Under the pieces are notes generated by a model. The model had not been told where the DNA came from and made no database searches. It was given only the letters and a program-made list of their open reading frames with translations. This document shows, one piece after another, positions 1 through 9,896 of a DNA stretch of 64,000 nucleotides. Made by a program: the position numbers and the translations under genes. Position 1 is the stretch's first letter. Every line of letters starts with the position of its first letter. Source of the stretch: Rugosimonospora africana. GTDB taxonomy: Bacteria; Actinomycetota; Actinomycetes; Mycobacteriales; Micromonosporaceae. The stretch is taken from NCBI RefSeq assembly GCF_016862975.1, contig NZ_BONZ01000062.1, positions 1-64,000 of the forward strand, given 5' to 3'.

Positions 1-71
1 CCAAGCTGGTCTTCCGCGCCTCCGACCAGTCCCGGCCTGACATGCCGGAGGCTGTCGCCGCAGTTGACTGA
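1..71 (+). CDS. C-terminal end of an unidentified protein (5' truncated by window)
   Basis: An open frame enters the window and ends with the tail SRPDMPEAVAAVD and a TGA at 69-71. Only about 22 residues are visible, too few to recognise a family. It is accepted as coding because the frame is GC3-rich, runs from the edge, and is followed 70 bp later by a strong hairpin at 140-174 that would end its transcript. Confidence 0.5.
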   Translation, partial: KLVFRASDQSRPDMPEAVAAVD

Positions 72-139
72 GCGCAGCCGGAGCCGGTCTGTGGCGGAGG
101 CGAGCACAGTCTCCGGAAACACCGACCGACTTCGTTAGG

Positions 140-174
140 CACGATGCCCGGTGCGTTACGCGCGCCGGGCATCG
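140..174 (+). terminator. Hairpin terminator
   Basis: CACGATGCCCGG and CCGGGCATCGTG form a perfect 12-bp stem around a 13-nt loop, without a clear T-tract. It sits downstream of the truncated first gene and ahead of the ArsR promoter, so it probably isolates the two units. Confidence 0.65.
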
Positions 175-176
175 TG

Positions 177-197
177 CTGTCCGGCTTTGCTTCCGGC
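177..197. repeat. 21-bp direct repeat, left copy
   Basis: This 21-bp stretch, which contains CCGG-CTTTGCTT-CCGG, recurs without mismatch and in the same orientation at 1743-1763. The two copies bracket the three-gene ArsR operon. Confidence 0.7.
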
Positions 198-214
198 CGG
201 CTGATCGCTTTACA

Positions 215-230
215 CAACCGATTGGTTGTG
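215..230. promoter_or_regulatory. Probable ArsR-type operator
   Basis: ACAACC-GATT-GGTTGT is a 6+6 bp inverted repeat just ahead of the ArsR gene. Similar ACAACC/GGTTGT dyads are typical operators of small ArsR regulators paired with SRPBCC proteins, so autorepression is inferred. The dyad covers a possible TTG start at 226, which argues for the GTG at 244 as the true start. Confidence 0.6.
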
Positions 231-243
231 CAAGGCTTGGCTT

Positions 244-585
244 GTGCAGGAGGCTGAGACCCAGGTCCTCGCGAGGACCTTCATGGCGCTGGCCGACCCC
301 ACGCGTGTCGCGATCGTGGCGCGATTGGCTGGGGGAGACGCCACCGTCAAGGAGTTGACCGAACCGTTCCATCTGACGCAGCAGGCGATCTCGCGGCACC
401 TGAAGGTGTTGGAGGAGGCCGGGCTGGTTTCGCGGCGGAAGAAGGCGCAGGCGCGGCCGGCGAGCCTGGAGGTCGAGAGGTTGGTCGAGGTACTGGCTTG
501 GATCGATTCGCAGCGGCGAGAGTGGATCGACCGGCACAACCGTCTCGAACAGCACCTGCGACGCCTCGCTGGGGAGCGACGTTGA
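244..585 (+). CDS. ArsR-family winged-helix regulator
   Basis: A small (113 aa) DNA-binding repressor of the SdpR-like ArsR group. The motif ALADPTR is followed by a winged helix with the recognition helix in LTQQAISRHLKVLEEAG. No metal-binding Cys cluster is visible, so it probably does not sense metals through the classic CxC site. GTG 244 is preferred over an upstream TTG at 226 that lies inside the operator dyad. The stop codon overlaps the TTG start of the next gene, showing translational coupling. ArsR plus SRPBCC pairs like this are common in actinobacteria; the ligand is unknown. Confidence 0.85.
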   Translation: MQEAETQVLARTFMALADPTRVAIVARLAGGDATVKELTEPFHLTQQAISRHLKVLEEAGLVSRRKKAQARPASLEVERLVEVLAWIDSQRREWIDRHNRLEQHLRRLAGERR

Positions 586-1043
586 CCGAGTCTTCCACCG
601 ACGAGAACTTCACCGTCCGGCACGTCCACCCCGCGCCACGCGACCTGGTGTTCGAATGCCTGACAACGCCGGATCACCTGACGCACTTCTGGGGTCCGAC
701 CGGAACCCACACGCCCGTGGAGAACATCGTGGTCGACTTGCGCCCCGGTGGCGCGTTCGAGACCACGATGGTCAACGACCGCAGCGGGGACAGGTACACG
801 ATGCGCGCGGTCTACGTCGACGTTGACGCCCCGCGGTTTGTCTCGTGGCGCGAGATCGACTCGGGCGTGCTGAGCGAGGTGACGTTCGTCGACCTCGGTG
901 ACGGCACCACTGAGGTCGTCACCACCCAGCGCGGGCTCCCGCCGCAGCTGCGAACCCCGGAGGCGCGTGCCGGCTGGGGTACCGCGTTGAGCCGGGCCGC
1001 CGCCTATATCGCCGCGATCGCGGCAGGGGAGGCCGGCTCGTGA
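582..1043 (+). CDS. SRPBCC (AHSA1-like) domain protein
   Basis: A 153-aa START-fold protein of the activator-of-Hsp90-ATPase-1-like superfamily. The N-terminus has the typical pattern of a charged strand followed by APRDLVFECLTTPDHLTHFWGP, then alternating strands and a C-terminal amphipathic helix. A hydrophobic ligand cavity is expected from the fold, but the ligand cannot be predicted. The start is TTG 582, overlapping the ArsR stop, with GGGGAG at 570-575 as ribosome site. It is coupled to the ArsR gene and followed by a mycothiol-type enzyme in the same direction. Confidence 0.8.
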   Translation: MTESSTDENFTVRHVHPAPRDLVFECLTTPDHLTHFWGPTGTHTPVENIVVDLRPGGAFETTMVNDRSGDRYTMRAVYVDVDAPRFVSWREIDSGVLSEVTFVDLGDGTTEVVTTQRGLPPQLRTPEARAGWGTALSRAAAYIAAIAAGEAGS

Positions 1044-1121
1044 CCACCTTCTTGTCGGCGTGGCCGAACCTCGGCGGCGACCCATCCACCCATCCGCAGA
1101 TCCCATCCGAGAAAGGACCAC

Positions 1122-1730
1122 ATGACCACCACCGAGAACGACGCCCAGACGCTCGTCGGTCCACAGTTTCGCGCTCTCGCCGAGACTCTGACCGCCGAGC
1201 CGACGTCGATCGCCGACGCGCCGTCACTGTGTGAGGGGTGGGCGGTCAGGAACGTCGTGGCCCACATGACGATGGCCGCCCGCTACGACGGGCCGGCGTT
1301 CATGGCCGAACTCGCCGCAGTCGGCCACGACTTCGGCGCGCTCTCCGAACAACTGGCGCGCCGAGACGGCGGGCTGGCCTTCGGCAGGCTACTCGACGAC
1401 CTGCGCAGCAACACGATGGCCGTCTGGGCCCCGCCGGGTGGCGGCGCTGTCGGGGCGCTGAGCCACGTCGTCATCCACGGCCTCGACATCACCACCGCCC
1501 TCGATCTGCCCCGAACCGCCGACGATCAGGCCACCCAGCTCGTGCTCACCTCGCTGGCTGAGGGTGGGGTTGCCGCGCATTTCGGCGTCGACGCCACCGG
1601 GAGACGTCTGAAGGCCAAGGACCTCGACTGGCAATTCGGCGCCGGCGAGCCGCTCGAGGCGACCGCCGGCGACCTCGTCCTGGCGCTGGCCGGCCGCCGA
1701 CGCCCCGGCATCGACCTGTCCGCGAAGTAG
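1122..1730 (+). CDS. Maleylpyruvate-isomerase-like (DinB/MDMPI) protein
   Basis: A 202-aa four-helix-bundle protein of the mycothiol-dependent maleylpyruvate isomerase N-terminal family. The motif SLCEGWAVRNVVAHM carries the conserved His of the metal site, and HGLDITTALDLPR near the middle supplies a second His-containing helix, as in family members. Many relatives use mycothiol or are uncharacterised. A clear ribosome site (GAGAAAGGACC) precedes ATG 1122. It lies 78 bp after the SRPBCC gene and is probably co-transcribed with the ArsR operon. Confidence 0.8.
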   Translation: MTTTENDAQTLVGPQFRALAETLTAEPTSIADAPSLCEGWAVRNVVAHMTMAARYDGPAFMAELAAVGHDFGALSEQLARRDGGLAFGRLLDDLRSNTMAVWAPPGGGAVGALSHVVIHGLDITTALDLPRTADDQATQLVLTSLAEGGVAAHFGVDATGRRLKAKDLDWQFGAGEPLEATAGDLVLALAGRRRPGIDLSAK

Positions 1731-1742
1731 GGTTCCGCCACC

Positions 1743-1763
1743 CTGTCCGGCTTTGCTTCCGGC
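1743..1763. repeat. 21-bp direct repeat, right copy
   Basis: Exact second copy of the 177-197 sequence, 12 bp after the stop of the last gene of the ArsR operon. With the left copy it brackets a 1.5 kb unit. Confidence 0.7.
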
Positions 1764-1782
1764 GAGGGGCCGCTTGCGGAAG

Positions 1783-1850
1783 CTTTGCTCTGCTTACCCA
1801 TAGGCAACGATTTTGGCCGGAAGCGTTGCGTGGAGGTAAGCAGAGCAAAG
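1783..1850. repeat. 68-bp hairpin element, copy 1
   Basis: The outer stem CTTTGCTCTGCTTACC / GGTAAGCAGAGCAAAG is 16 bp and perfect. An inner stem GCAAC/GTTGC follows after an asymmetric CATAG/GTGGA bulge, and the loop is 16 nt. A second copy at 20747-20815 keeps both stems but has a different loop. This copy lies between two convergent genes, where it could act as a two-way terminator. Confidence 0.75.
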
Positions 1851-1859
1851 GCGGGAGCG

Positions 1860-2279
1860 TCACACCTCGTCCCGCTCCAGGCGTAACCGGAGCAGTTCCC
1901 GGAGCGGGATGCGTTCCCCGTCCCGGCCACCCTCGCCGATCACCAGCCGGGGCGCCGACGGCCGGACGGCGGCTCCGGTGAGCCGGGCCCGCAGCGAGCC
2001 GGGGACGGTCAGGATGTAGAACTCTCCGTCGTCGCCGATCGCGAGGGTGTGGTCGGGGCGCAGGTACCAGCCGCGCAGCCCGGTCCGGTACCGGGCCCGC
2101 CCGTCGTACCCCTGGGCGGACAGCGGCCGTACCGTCAGACCGCGCTCCCGCGCCGCCCGGACGAACTCGGCGATCAGCTCGCGGGCCTGCCCGGCCTCGG
2201 CGGCCTCCTGCCTTGCCCGCTCGGCCGCGTGCGCGGCGATCGCCCGGCCACGCTGCTGTGCCCAGTCCGAACCGTCCAT
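1860..2279 (-). CDS. Hypothetical protein
   Basis: A 139-aa protein that I do not recognise. The N-terminal third is an Ala/Glu/Arg-rich helix (MDGSDWAQQRGRAIAAHAAE onward). The rest looks like a small beta-rich domain with GWYLRPDHTLAIGDDGEFYILTVPG. There is no signal peptide or membrane segment. ATG 2279 is chosen because GGAGGA lies about 9 nt upstream. It is divergent from the PLP decarboxylase, with an 80-bp shared promoter region. Confidence 0.6.
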   Translation of the reverse strand: MDGSDWAQQRGRAIAAHAAERARQEAAEAGQARELIAEFVRAARERGLTVRPLSAQGYDGRARYRTGLRGWYLRPDHTLAIGDDGEFYILTVPGSLRARLTGAAVRPSAPRLVIGEGGRDGERIPLRELLRLRLERDEV

Positions 2280-2358
2280 CCCGCCATCCTCCGGCACCGG
2301 CCGCCCGTCGAGGGACCTAGGGTGTCGCGAAGATCGGTGGTGCGCTGGGAGGCGGCGG

Positions 2359-3717
2359 ATGGACCTGCGAGGGTGGCTGGGGCAGGCGATCGACTGGTAC
2401 GAGCGGTGGGCGGGTGAGTTCGGCGAGTACCGGCCGCATCCGGCGCTCGATGTCGGCGAGGAGCGCTTCGCCGAGGCGTTCGGCGAGTTCACCGAGCGGC
2501 TGGGTGACAACTACCCGTTCTTCCATCCCCGGTACGCCGGCCAGATGCTCAAGCCGCCGCACCCCGCGGCGATCGCCGGCTATCTCGCCGCCATGCAGGT
2601 CAACCCGAACAACCACGCCCTGGACGGCGGCCCGGCGACGGCGGCCATGGAGAAGGACGTGGTGGCCCAGTTGGCTGCCATGTTCGGCTTCGGCGAGCAC
2701 CTGGGCCACCTGACCACCAGCGGTACCGTCGCCAACCTCGAAGTGCTCTTCGTCGCACGGGAGACCCATCCGGGACTGGGCGTGGCGTACAGCGCGGACA
2801 GCCACTACACCCATGCGCGCATGTGCCACCTGATCGGCGTCGAGGGGCACCCGGTGCCGGTGGACGCCGCCGGCCGGATGGACCTGTCGGCGCTGTCCGA
2901 GCTGTTGGAGACCGGCCGGATCGGTACCGTCGTGCTGACCGCCGGCACCACCGGGCTGGGCGCGGTCGACCCGATTCACGAGGCGCTCGCGCTGCGCGAG
3001 CGCTACGGGGTGCGGCTGCACGTCGATGCCGCGTACGGCGGGTTCTTCACGCTGATCGCGGACGACCGCGAGGACGGCGTCGCCTCGGCACCCTGGCGGG
3101 CGATCGCTCGGTGCGACTCGGTCGTCGTCGACCCGCACAAGCACGGGTTGCAGCCCTACGGCTGCGGGGCGGTGCTGTTCGCCGATCCGGCGGTCGGTCG
3201 GTTCTACCGGCACGACTCGCCGTACACGTATTTCACCTCGGACCAGCTGCACCTGGGCGAGATCTCGCTGGAGTGCAGCCGGGCCGGCGCGGCCGCCGCG
3301 GCGCTGTGGCTGACGCTGCGGCTGCTGCCGCTGACCCCGGACGGGCTGGGCGCGGTGCTGCGCCCGGGTCGCCGCGCGGCGCTGCGCTGGGCCGAGTTGC
3401 TGTCCGGCTCGGCGTACCTGGCCCCGTACCAGCGGCCCGAACTGGACATCGTGGCATACCTGCCCCGGCTGGCCACACTGTCGGCGATCGACGAGGCGTC
3501 CGACCGGATGCTGCACCACGGCATGACGGACCGGGACGACCCGGTGTTCCTGGCGACCTACGCGGTGACCGGGGCGTCCCTGCGCGAGCGCGGCCACCGG
3601 GTCGCCGACGACGTGCCGCGTGGCCGGATCCTGCGCAGCGTGCTGATGAAGCCGGAGGCCGAGGGGTACCTGGACCGGCTGCACGACCGGGTGGAGCGGC
3701 TGGCCGCGCGGCCCTGA
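2359..3717 (+). CDS. PLP-dependent group II decarboxylase
   Basis: A 452-aa fold-type I PLP enzyme of the aromatic-L-amino-acid/glutamate decarboxylase family. Visible motifs are TTSGTVANLE (phosphate/cofactor region), HVDAAYGG (Asp binding the pyridine nitrogen) and DPHKHGL with Lys261 as the Schiff-base lysine. Length fits the family. Such enzymes release CO2 from Tyr, Trp, Glu or diaminobutyrate; the substrate here cannot be read from sequence. ATG 2359 matches the family start (MDLRGWLGQ). It stands alone, divergent from the gene at 1860-2279. Confidence 0.85.
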   Translation: MDLRGWLGQAIDWYERWAGEFGEYRPHPALDVGEERFAEAFGEFTERLGDNYPFFHPRYAGQMLKPPHPAAIAGYLAAMQVNPNNHALDGGPATAAMEKDVVAQLAAMFGFGEHLGHLTTSGTVANLEVLFVARETHPGLGVAYSADSHYTHARMCHLIGVEGHPVPVDAAGRMDLSALSELLETGRIGTVVLTAGTTGLGAVDPIHEALALRERYGVRLHVDAAYGGFFTLIADDREDGVASAPWRAIARCDSVVVDPHKHGLQPYGCGAVLFADPAVGRFYRHDSPYTYFTSDQLHLGEISLECSRAGAAAAALWLTLRLLPLTPDGLGAVLRPGRRAALRWAELLSGSAYLAPYQRPELDIVAYLPRLATLSAIDEASDRMLHHGMTDRDDPVFLATYAVTGASLRERGHRVADDVPRGRILRSVLMKPEAEGYLDRLHDRVERLAARP

Positions 3718-3818
3718 TCTGTGCCAGCTTTGCGGGCGACCGGTGAGTTGCCGGGTGTTACCGGGCGCAAGCCGCACAATGTGCTATTGGGGGGAATGAT
3801 CACTTGGGGGGTGGTGTC

Positions 3819-4223
3819 ATGGAGACCGTGGCGGACTTCGTCCGGCGTACCGAGGGGCCGGCGGTGCCGTTCGTCCCGGACTGGTACCCGTGGGTGTACG
3901 CGCACCACTACCTCCGACTGGAGGAGGCAGGCCTGCCGCCGGAGTTTCACCGGGGTACCGGCCCGTTCTCGCTCGCCGAAGCCCAGGATCTGGTGTACCT
4001 GTGGTGCGGCCTGTCCGGGGAGAGCGTGCAGCCTGCCGCCCGGATGCTCGCCGACGCGTACCTGCGCCGCTGGGGGATCCTGCGCGGTACCCAGGCCGAT
4101 CCGGCGGCGACCCCGGCGACGTCGCCCGGGCGGCGGTCCCGGCGACAGCCCCAGGCCGCCCGGCCCTCGGGTGCCGGTCGCAGCCGCCGGCTGACCGTCG
4201 CCCCCTCCACCCGATCGGCCTGA
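3819..4223 (+). CDS. Hypothetical protein
   Basis: A 134-aa protein with an ordered N-terminal part (VPDWYPWVYAHHYLRLEEAG and a following helix) and a basic, Arg/Pro-rich disordered C-terminal tail from about residue 90. ATG 3819 follows a G-rich ribosome site (GGGGGGTGG). I recognise no family. The basic tail could bind nucleic acid, but that is speculation. It lies 156 bp upstream of lon. Confidence 0.55.
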   Translation: METVADFVRRTEGPAVPFVPDWYPWVYAHHYLRLEEAGLPPEFHRGTGPFSLAEAQDLVYLWCGLSGESVQPAARMLADAYLRRWGILRGTQADPAATPATSPGRRSRRQPQAARPSGAGRSRRLTVAPSTRSA

Positions 4224-4334
4224 AGCGGACCCTGAGCCGCCGGCCTCCGGCCCCGAGGGCGGTCGCTGGTCTCGGGCCGCCGGGGCGGTGGCGTGACGGG
4301 CGCCACATCATGGAACAGATCGCCTCTGCGAAAA

Positions 4335-4355
4335 CTTGAGTGCAACAGGCTCATG
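4335..4355. promoter_or_regulatory. HAIR-type HspR box upstream of lon
   Basis: CTTGAGT-N7-GCTCATG closely matches the HspR operator HAIR (CTTGAGT-N7-ACTCAAG); the left half is perfect and the right half keeps 5 of 7 bases. It lies 24 bp before the lon start. HspR control of lon is established in Streptomyces lividans, so heat-shock repression here is a supported inference. Confidence 0.7.
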
Positions 4356-4378
4356 ATTACGCGATTACAGAGGTGCAC

Positions 4379-6700
<2,322 letters not shown>

Positions 6701-6709
<9 letters not shown>

Positions 6710-6768
6710 CGGGCACCGCGGCGTCCGCCGCCTGAAAGGCACCGCGGCGTCCTGAAAGGCACTGCGGC
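6701..6768. repeat. 26-bp tandem repeat spanning the lon stop codon
   Basis: Units at 6701-6726 and 6727-6752 differ at only two positions, and a truncated third copy runs to about 6768. The lon TGA (6707-6709) lies in unit 1, and each later unit carries its own TGA at the equivalent place. The repeat ends just before the terminator. Confidence 0.8.
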
Positions 6769-6775
6769 AAGGATC

Positions 6776-6806
6776 GAGGGCACCGGGGAAACCCGGTGCC
6801 CTCTTT
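6776..6806. terminator. Intrinsic terminator of lon
   Basis: GAGGGCACCGGG-GAAA-CCCGGTGCCCTC forms a perfect 12-bp stem closed by a GNRA tetraloop and is followed by TTT. It is the clearest intrinsic terminator in the window and may also end the convergent small gene at 6862-7074. Confidence 0.9.
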
Positions 6807-6861
6807 GCGTTCGGCGAACCCGGCCGCGGCGCGGGCTCTGCTGTGGGCAGAGCGCGTCGAG

Positions 6862-7074
6862 TCAGCTCTCGTCCGGCTCCGGCTCGATGCCGCTCTGCAC
6901 CCGGCGGTTCGCCGGAGGCTGCGGGCCGAACGGGGAGCGCTGTTCCTCGGGTACCGGCCGGCCGCTGCTGGGGCCGCGTTCCCGGCCCGCTCCCGGGGCT
7001 CGGTCCTCCGCACTGTCCTGCACGAGGGGATCCCGGCCGCTGCGTCGCGCCTCTGGTTGTTGCGGATTCGGCAT
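6862..7074 (-). CDS. Small disordered hypothetical protein
   Basis: A 70-residue frame starting MPNPQQPEARRSGRDP and ending VQSGIEPEPDES. It is rich in Pro, Gly, Arg and Glu and predicted to be disordered, with no membrane segment. High GC at third positions supports coding; the ribosome site is weak. It is divergent from the aldo/keto reductase and convergent on the lon terminator. No function is proposed. Confidence 0.45.
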   Translation of the reverse strand: MPNPQQPEARRSGRDPLVQDSAEDRAPGAGRERGPSSGRPVPEEQRSPFGPQPPANRRVQSGIEPEPDES

Positions 7075-7183
7075 GCCCCGGGGGCTACCCGTGGGCGTGC
7101 CGGCCAAACGGGTTAGGCCGGTACGGGAAGGGTAGGGGATCGCTGTACCGTCTTCCGTTCCCGCGCCCCGGCCGGAGCCGCCC

Positions 7184-8029
7184 ATGACCGCCGCGATACC
7201 GGTGATCACCCTGCCGTCCACCCAGAACATGCCGGTGCTCGGCCACGGCACCTGGTACCTGGGCGACAACCCGCGTACCCGACCGGACGAGCTGGCGGCG
7301 CTGCGCATCGGGCTCGATCTCGGCATGACGCTGATCGATACCGCCGAGACGTACGGCGACGGCGACGCCGAGGACCTCGTCGGCGAGGCCATCGCGGGCC
7401 GCCGCGAGCAGGTTTTCCTGGTCGACAAGGTGAATCCGGCCAACGGCAGCGCCCAAGGCGTGGTGGAAGCCTGCCACCGCAGCCTGCGCCGGCTGCGTAC
7501 CGACCACATCGACCTGTACCTGCTGCACTGGCGTGGCGAGTATCCGCTCGCGGAGACCATCGAGGGGTTGGCCCGGCTGGTCGACTCCGGCGAGATCCGC
7601 CAGTGGGGTGTGAGCAACTTCGACACCTCGGACATGAACGACCTGCTGAGCACTCCGGGTGGCGAGTCCTGCGCGGCCAACCAGATCCTCTACAACGTGA
7701 CCCGTCGCGGGCCGGAGTACGACCTGTTGCCGCTGTGCCGGGACCGTGGGATTCCGGTGATCGCTTACTCGCCGATCGAGCAGGGCCGGCTGCTCGATCG
7801 TCCGGAACTCACCGAGGTGGCGGCCCGGCACGACGCGACGCCGGCTCAGGTCGCGCTGGCCTGGGTGCTGCGGCAGCAGGGGATGGCGGCGATCCCGCGC
7901 TCGGGCAACCCGGCGCACGTCGCCGAGAATGCCGCCTGCCTGGATGTCCACCTCACCGACGAGGACCTCGCCAGGTTGGACGCGGCGTACCCGCCGCCCA
8001 GCGCCGCGCAACCACTGGAGATCCTCTGA
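7184..8029 (+). CDS. Aldo/keto reductase
   Basis: A 281-aa TIM-barrel NADPH-dependent oxidoreductase. The catalytic tetrad is visible as Asp in LIDTAETYG, Tyr in the same motif, Lys in VDKVNP and His in LYLLHW. The C-terminal cofactor region AAIPRSGNPAHVAEN replaces the usual IPKS motif. The substrate is unknown. ATG 7184 agrees with the family N-terminus. Its last 77 bp overlap the convergent membrane-protein gene. Confidence 0.9.
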   Translation: MTAAIPVITLPSTQNMPVLGHGTWYLGDNPRTRPDELAALRIGLDLGMTLIDTAETYGDGDAEDLVGEAIAGRREQVFLVDKVNPANGSAQGVVEACHRSLRRLRTDHIDLYLLHWRGEYPLAETIEGLARLVDSGEIRQWGVSNFDTSDMNDLLSTPGGESCAANQILYNVTRRGPEYDLLPLCRDRGIPVIAYSPIEQGRLLDRPELTEVAARHDATPAQVALAWVLRQQGMAAIPRSGNPAHVAENAACLDVHLTDEDLARLDAAYPPPSAAQPLEIL

Positions 8030-8591
8030 ACCGTGGCCGTGCCTGACCGCCGGACGGGCGGTGGGCAAGGTACAGCAGCAGGGCGGCCAGCGGGATCTCC
8101 CCTGCCGCGGCGACCGCGCCCGCGGTCAGGTCCGACGGCGTGGACGCGGTGGTGAGGTCGAACCATGCGTCGCACAGCAGGAGCGTGGCGGTGACGGCCG
8201 CGGCCGCCCAGACGGCCCTGCCGCCTCGCAGGGTCGCCCACCCGGTGGCGGCGAAGCTGAGTAGCAGCACAGAGTCGAAGCCGACCCAGGTGATGCTCCA
8301 GTGCTGCGTGACGTACCGCTCGGGCAGCGTGGTGGCCAGCCGGGCGGTCCACGGGATCATTGCCGCGCAGGCGGCCAGGGCCAGTACGGCCAGCCAGCGC
8401 CGGCGGGTGGTGCCGGGTGTCGACGGCCTGGCCGCGTCCGGCGGTGCGGGTGCGGCTGTGTCTGCCGGTGCTTGTTCGGCCGGTGCCCGCTCGGCCGGTG
8501 CTTGCTCGGCCGCCGCAAGCTCGGCCAGGCGGCGGGCGAGCCGCGTGCGCTCCTCGCGGGTCAGCGCCGCGAGATGTTCGTCGGTAAACAC
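7953..8591 (-). CDS. Membrane protein of unknown function
   Basis: A 212-aa protein (GTG start). An N-terminal charged segment (LTREERTRLARRLAEL) is followed by an Ala/Pro/Glu linker with repeated AP(A)E units, then about four hydrophobic segments including LAVLALAACAAMIPWTARL, WITWVGFDSVLLLSFAAT, VWAAAAVTATLLLCDAWFDL and GEIPLAALLLYLAHRP. The basic tail reads antisense into the aldo/keto reductase 3' end. The family is not recognised beyond small actinobacterial membrane proteins. Confidence 0.65.
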   Translation of the reverse strand: MFTDEHLAALTREERTRLARRLAELAAAEQAPAERAPAEQAPADTAAPAPPDAARPSTPGTTRRRWLAVLALAACAAMIPWTARLATTLPERYVTQHWSITWVGFDSVLLLSFAATGWATLRGGRAVWAAAAVTATLLLCDAWFDLTTASTPSDLTAGAVAAAGEIPLAALLLYLAHRPSGGQARPRFRGSPVVARRWAAGTPRPTWRGPRR

Positions 8592-8657
8592 CCACCCACC
8601 ATGCCCCGGCCTCCGGTTCCTATGCCATCTGGCATTTCGTGGGCCAGCCGGCTCCGA

Positions 8658-8750
8658 CTGGTCTGGGTCTGTCCGACCAGTCCGGCTCGGCGCGTCTGGC
8701 GCCGCGCGGCGACCCGGACCAGTCGTTCACCGGGCGGCGACCCGGACCAG
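8658..8750. repeat. 46-bp repeat, copies left of the EamA gene
   Basis: One full 46-bp unit lies at 8677-8722, a partial unit at 8731-8750, and an inverted fragment (CTGGTCTGGGTC) at 8658-8669. The full unit differs from the copy at 9764-9809 at only three positions. It lies in the otherwise empty 286-bp space between 8591 and 8878. Confidence 0.75.
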
Positions 8751-8877
8751 TCGCGCGTTGTGGAGCCGGTCACAGCGGTGGCAGGAAACTCCCGTAACGA
8801 TGTCCGATTTTCGCTCGACCGGTGCAAGGACCGGAAGGCACAATCGCTCCTGACTTGAGGACGGATGGGGGACCGGG

Positions 8878-9786
8878 ATGTCGCGGCGTGGTTGGCTGCT
8901 TTTCATCGCTATGGGCGTCATCTGGGGCGTACCGTACTTGTTGATCAAGGTGGCGGTCGGCTCGCTGTCGCCCGCGTCGTTGGTGTTCCTGCGCACCGGG
9001 CTCGGAGCGCTGCTGCTGTTGCCGCTGGCCGGTGCGCGCGGTCAACTCCGCCCGCTGCTGCGGCACTGGCCGGCGGTGCTGGTGTTCACCGCGGCCGAGG
9101 TGACCGTCCCGTGGCTGCTGCTGGCCAGGGCCGAGCAGCGGCTGAGCAGTTCGCTGTCCGGGCTGCTGATCGCCGCCGTACCGCTGGTCGGAGCGATCCT
9201 CGGCTGGGCCGGCGGCACCGAACGGCTGGGCGGCAGGCGGCTCGTCGGGCTGCTGATCGGGCTCGCCGGCGTGGCCGCCCTGGTCGGGCTCGACGTACGG
9301 GGCGGCGACGCGGTGGCGCTGCTGGAGATGGCCGGCGTCGTCATCGGGTACGCGATCGGGCCGTACGTGCTGGCCCGGTACCTGTCGGAGGTGCAGGGTG
9401 CCGGCGTGACCGGGGTGTCGCTGGGGCTGTCCGCCCTCGTGTACCTGCCGGTGGCCGCGGTGCAGCGTCCCCGGCACTGGCCGGGGCTCAACGTGATCGG
9501 CGCCGTGCTGGTTCTCGCGATCCTGTGCACGGCCGCCGCGTTCCTGCTGTTCGTCCAGCTCATCGCGGAGGTCGGGCCGATCCGCGCGACGGTCATCACG
9601 TACGTCAACCCGGCCGTCGCCGTGGCGCTGGGCGTACTGGTCAACGGGGAGCCGTTCACGCTCGGCATCGGGCTCGGGTTCGCGCTCGTCCTGGCCGGCT
9701 CGGTCCTGGCCACCCGCCGCCCGGCACGGGTCGAACCGGTACCCGACGCCGAACCGATATCGGCCAGTCTGGCTCGGCGCGTCTGA
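8878..9786 (+). CDS. EamA/DMT-family transporter
   Basis: A 302-aa inner-membrane protein with ten predicted helices in two EamA repeats (RhaT/YdcZ-like). The first starts LLFIAMGVIWGVPYLLIKVA and the second lies from about residue 150. Typical motifs such as VIWGVPY and the Pro-containing ITYVNPAVAVALGVLV are present. Such proteins export metabolites or amino acids; the substrate is unknown. The last eight residues (SASLARRV) and the stop are encoded by a 53-bp repeat that continues downstream. Confidence 0.85.
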   Translation: MSRRGWLLFIAMGVIWGVPYLLIKVAVGSLSPASLVFLRTGLGALLLLPLAGARGQLRPLLRHWPAVLVFTAAEVTVPWLLLARAEQRLSSSLSGLLIAAVPLVGAILGWAGGTERLGGRRLVGLLIGLAGVAALVGLDVRGGDAVALLEMAGVVIGYAIGPYVLARYLSEVQGAGVTGVSLGLSALVYLPVAAVQRPRHWPGLNVIGAVLVLAILCTAAAFLLFVQLIAEVGPIRATVITYVNPAVAVALGVLVNGEPFTLGIGLGFALVLAGSVLATRRPARVEPVPDAEPISASLARRV

Positions 9787-9893
9787 CGCCGCGCGGCGAC
9801 CCAGACCAGCCGTCGGCCAGTTTGGCTCGGCGCGTTTGACGCCGCGCGGCGACCCAGACCAGCCGTCGGCCAGTTTGGCTCGGCGCGTCTGAC
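9764..9893. repeat. 53-bp tandem repeat spanning the EamA stop codon
   Basis: Three units start at 9764, 9817 and 9870 (period 53 bp); the last breaks off at about 9893, three bases before the convergent GH3 stop. The EamA TGA at 9784-9786 lies in unit 1 and is repeated in units 2 and 3. The 46-bp core also occurs left of the gene, in the same orientation. Confidence 0.85.
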
Positions 9894-9896
9894 AGG

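Noticed and set aside
226-243. TTG start at 226 for the ArsR protein
   Set aside because: The codon lies inside the operator dyad at 215-230, and family alignment does not need the extra residues. GTG 244 is preferred.
4340-4378. GTG start at 4340 for Lon
   Set aside because: It lies inside the HAIR box. ATG 4379 has a ribosome site and gives the normal Lon N-terminus.
8658-9893. Insertion sequence flanked by repeats
   Set aside because: The enclosed gene is a transporter; no transposase and no terminal inverted repeats are present.
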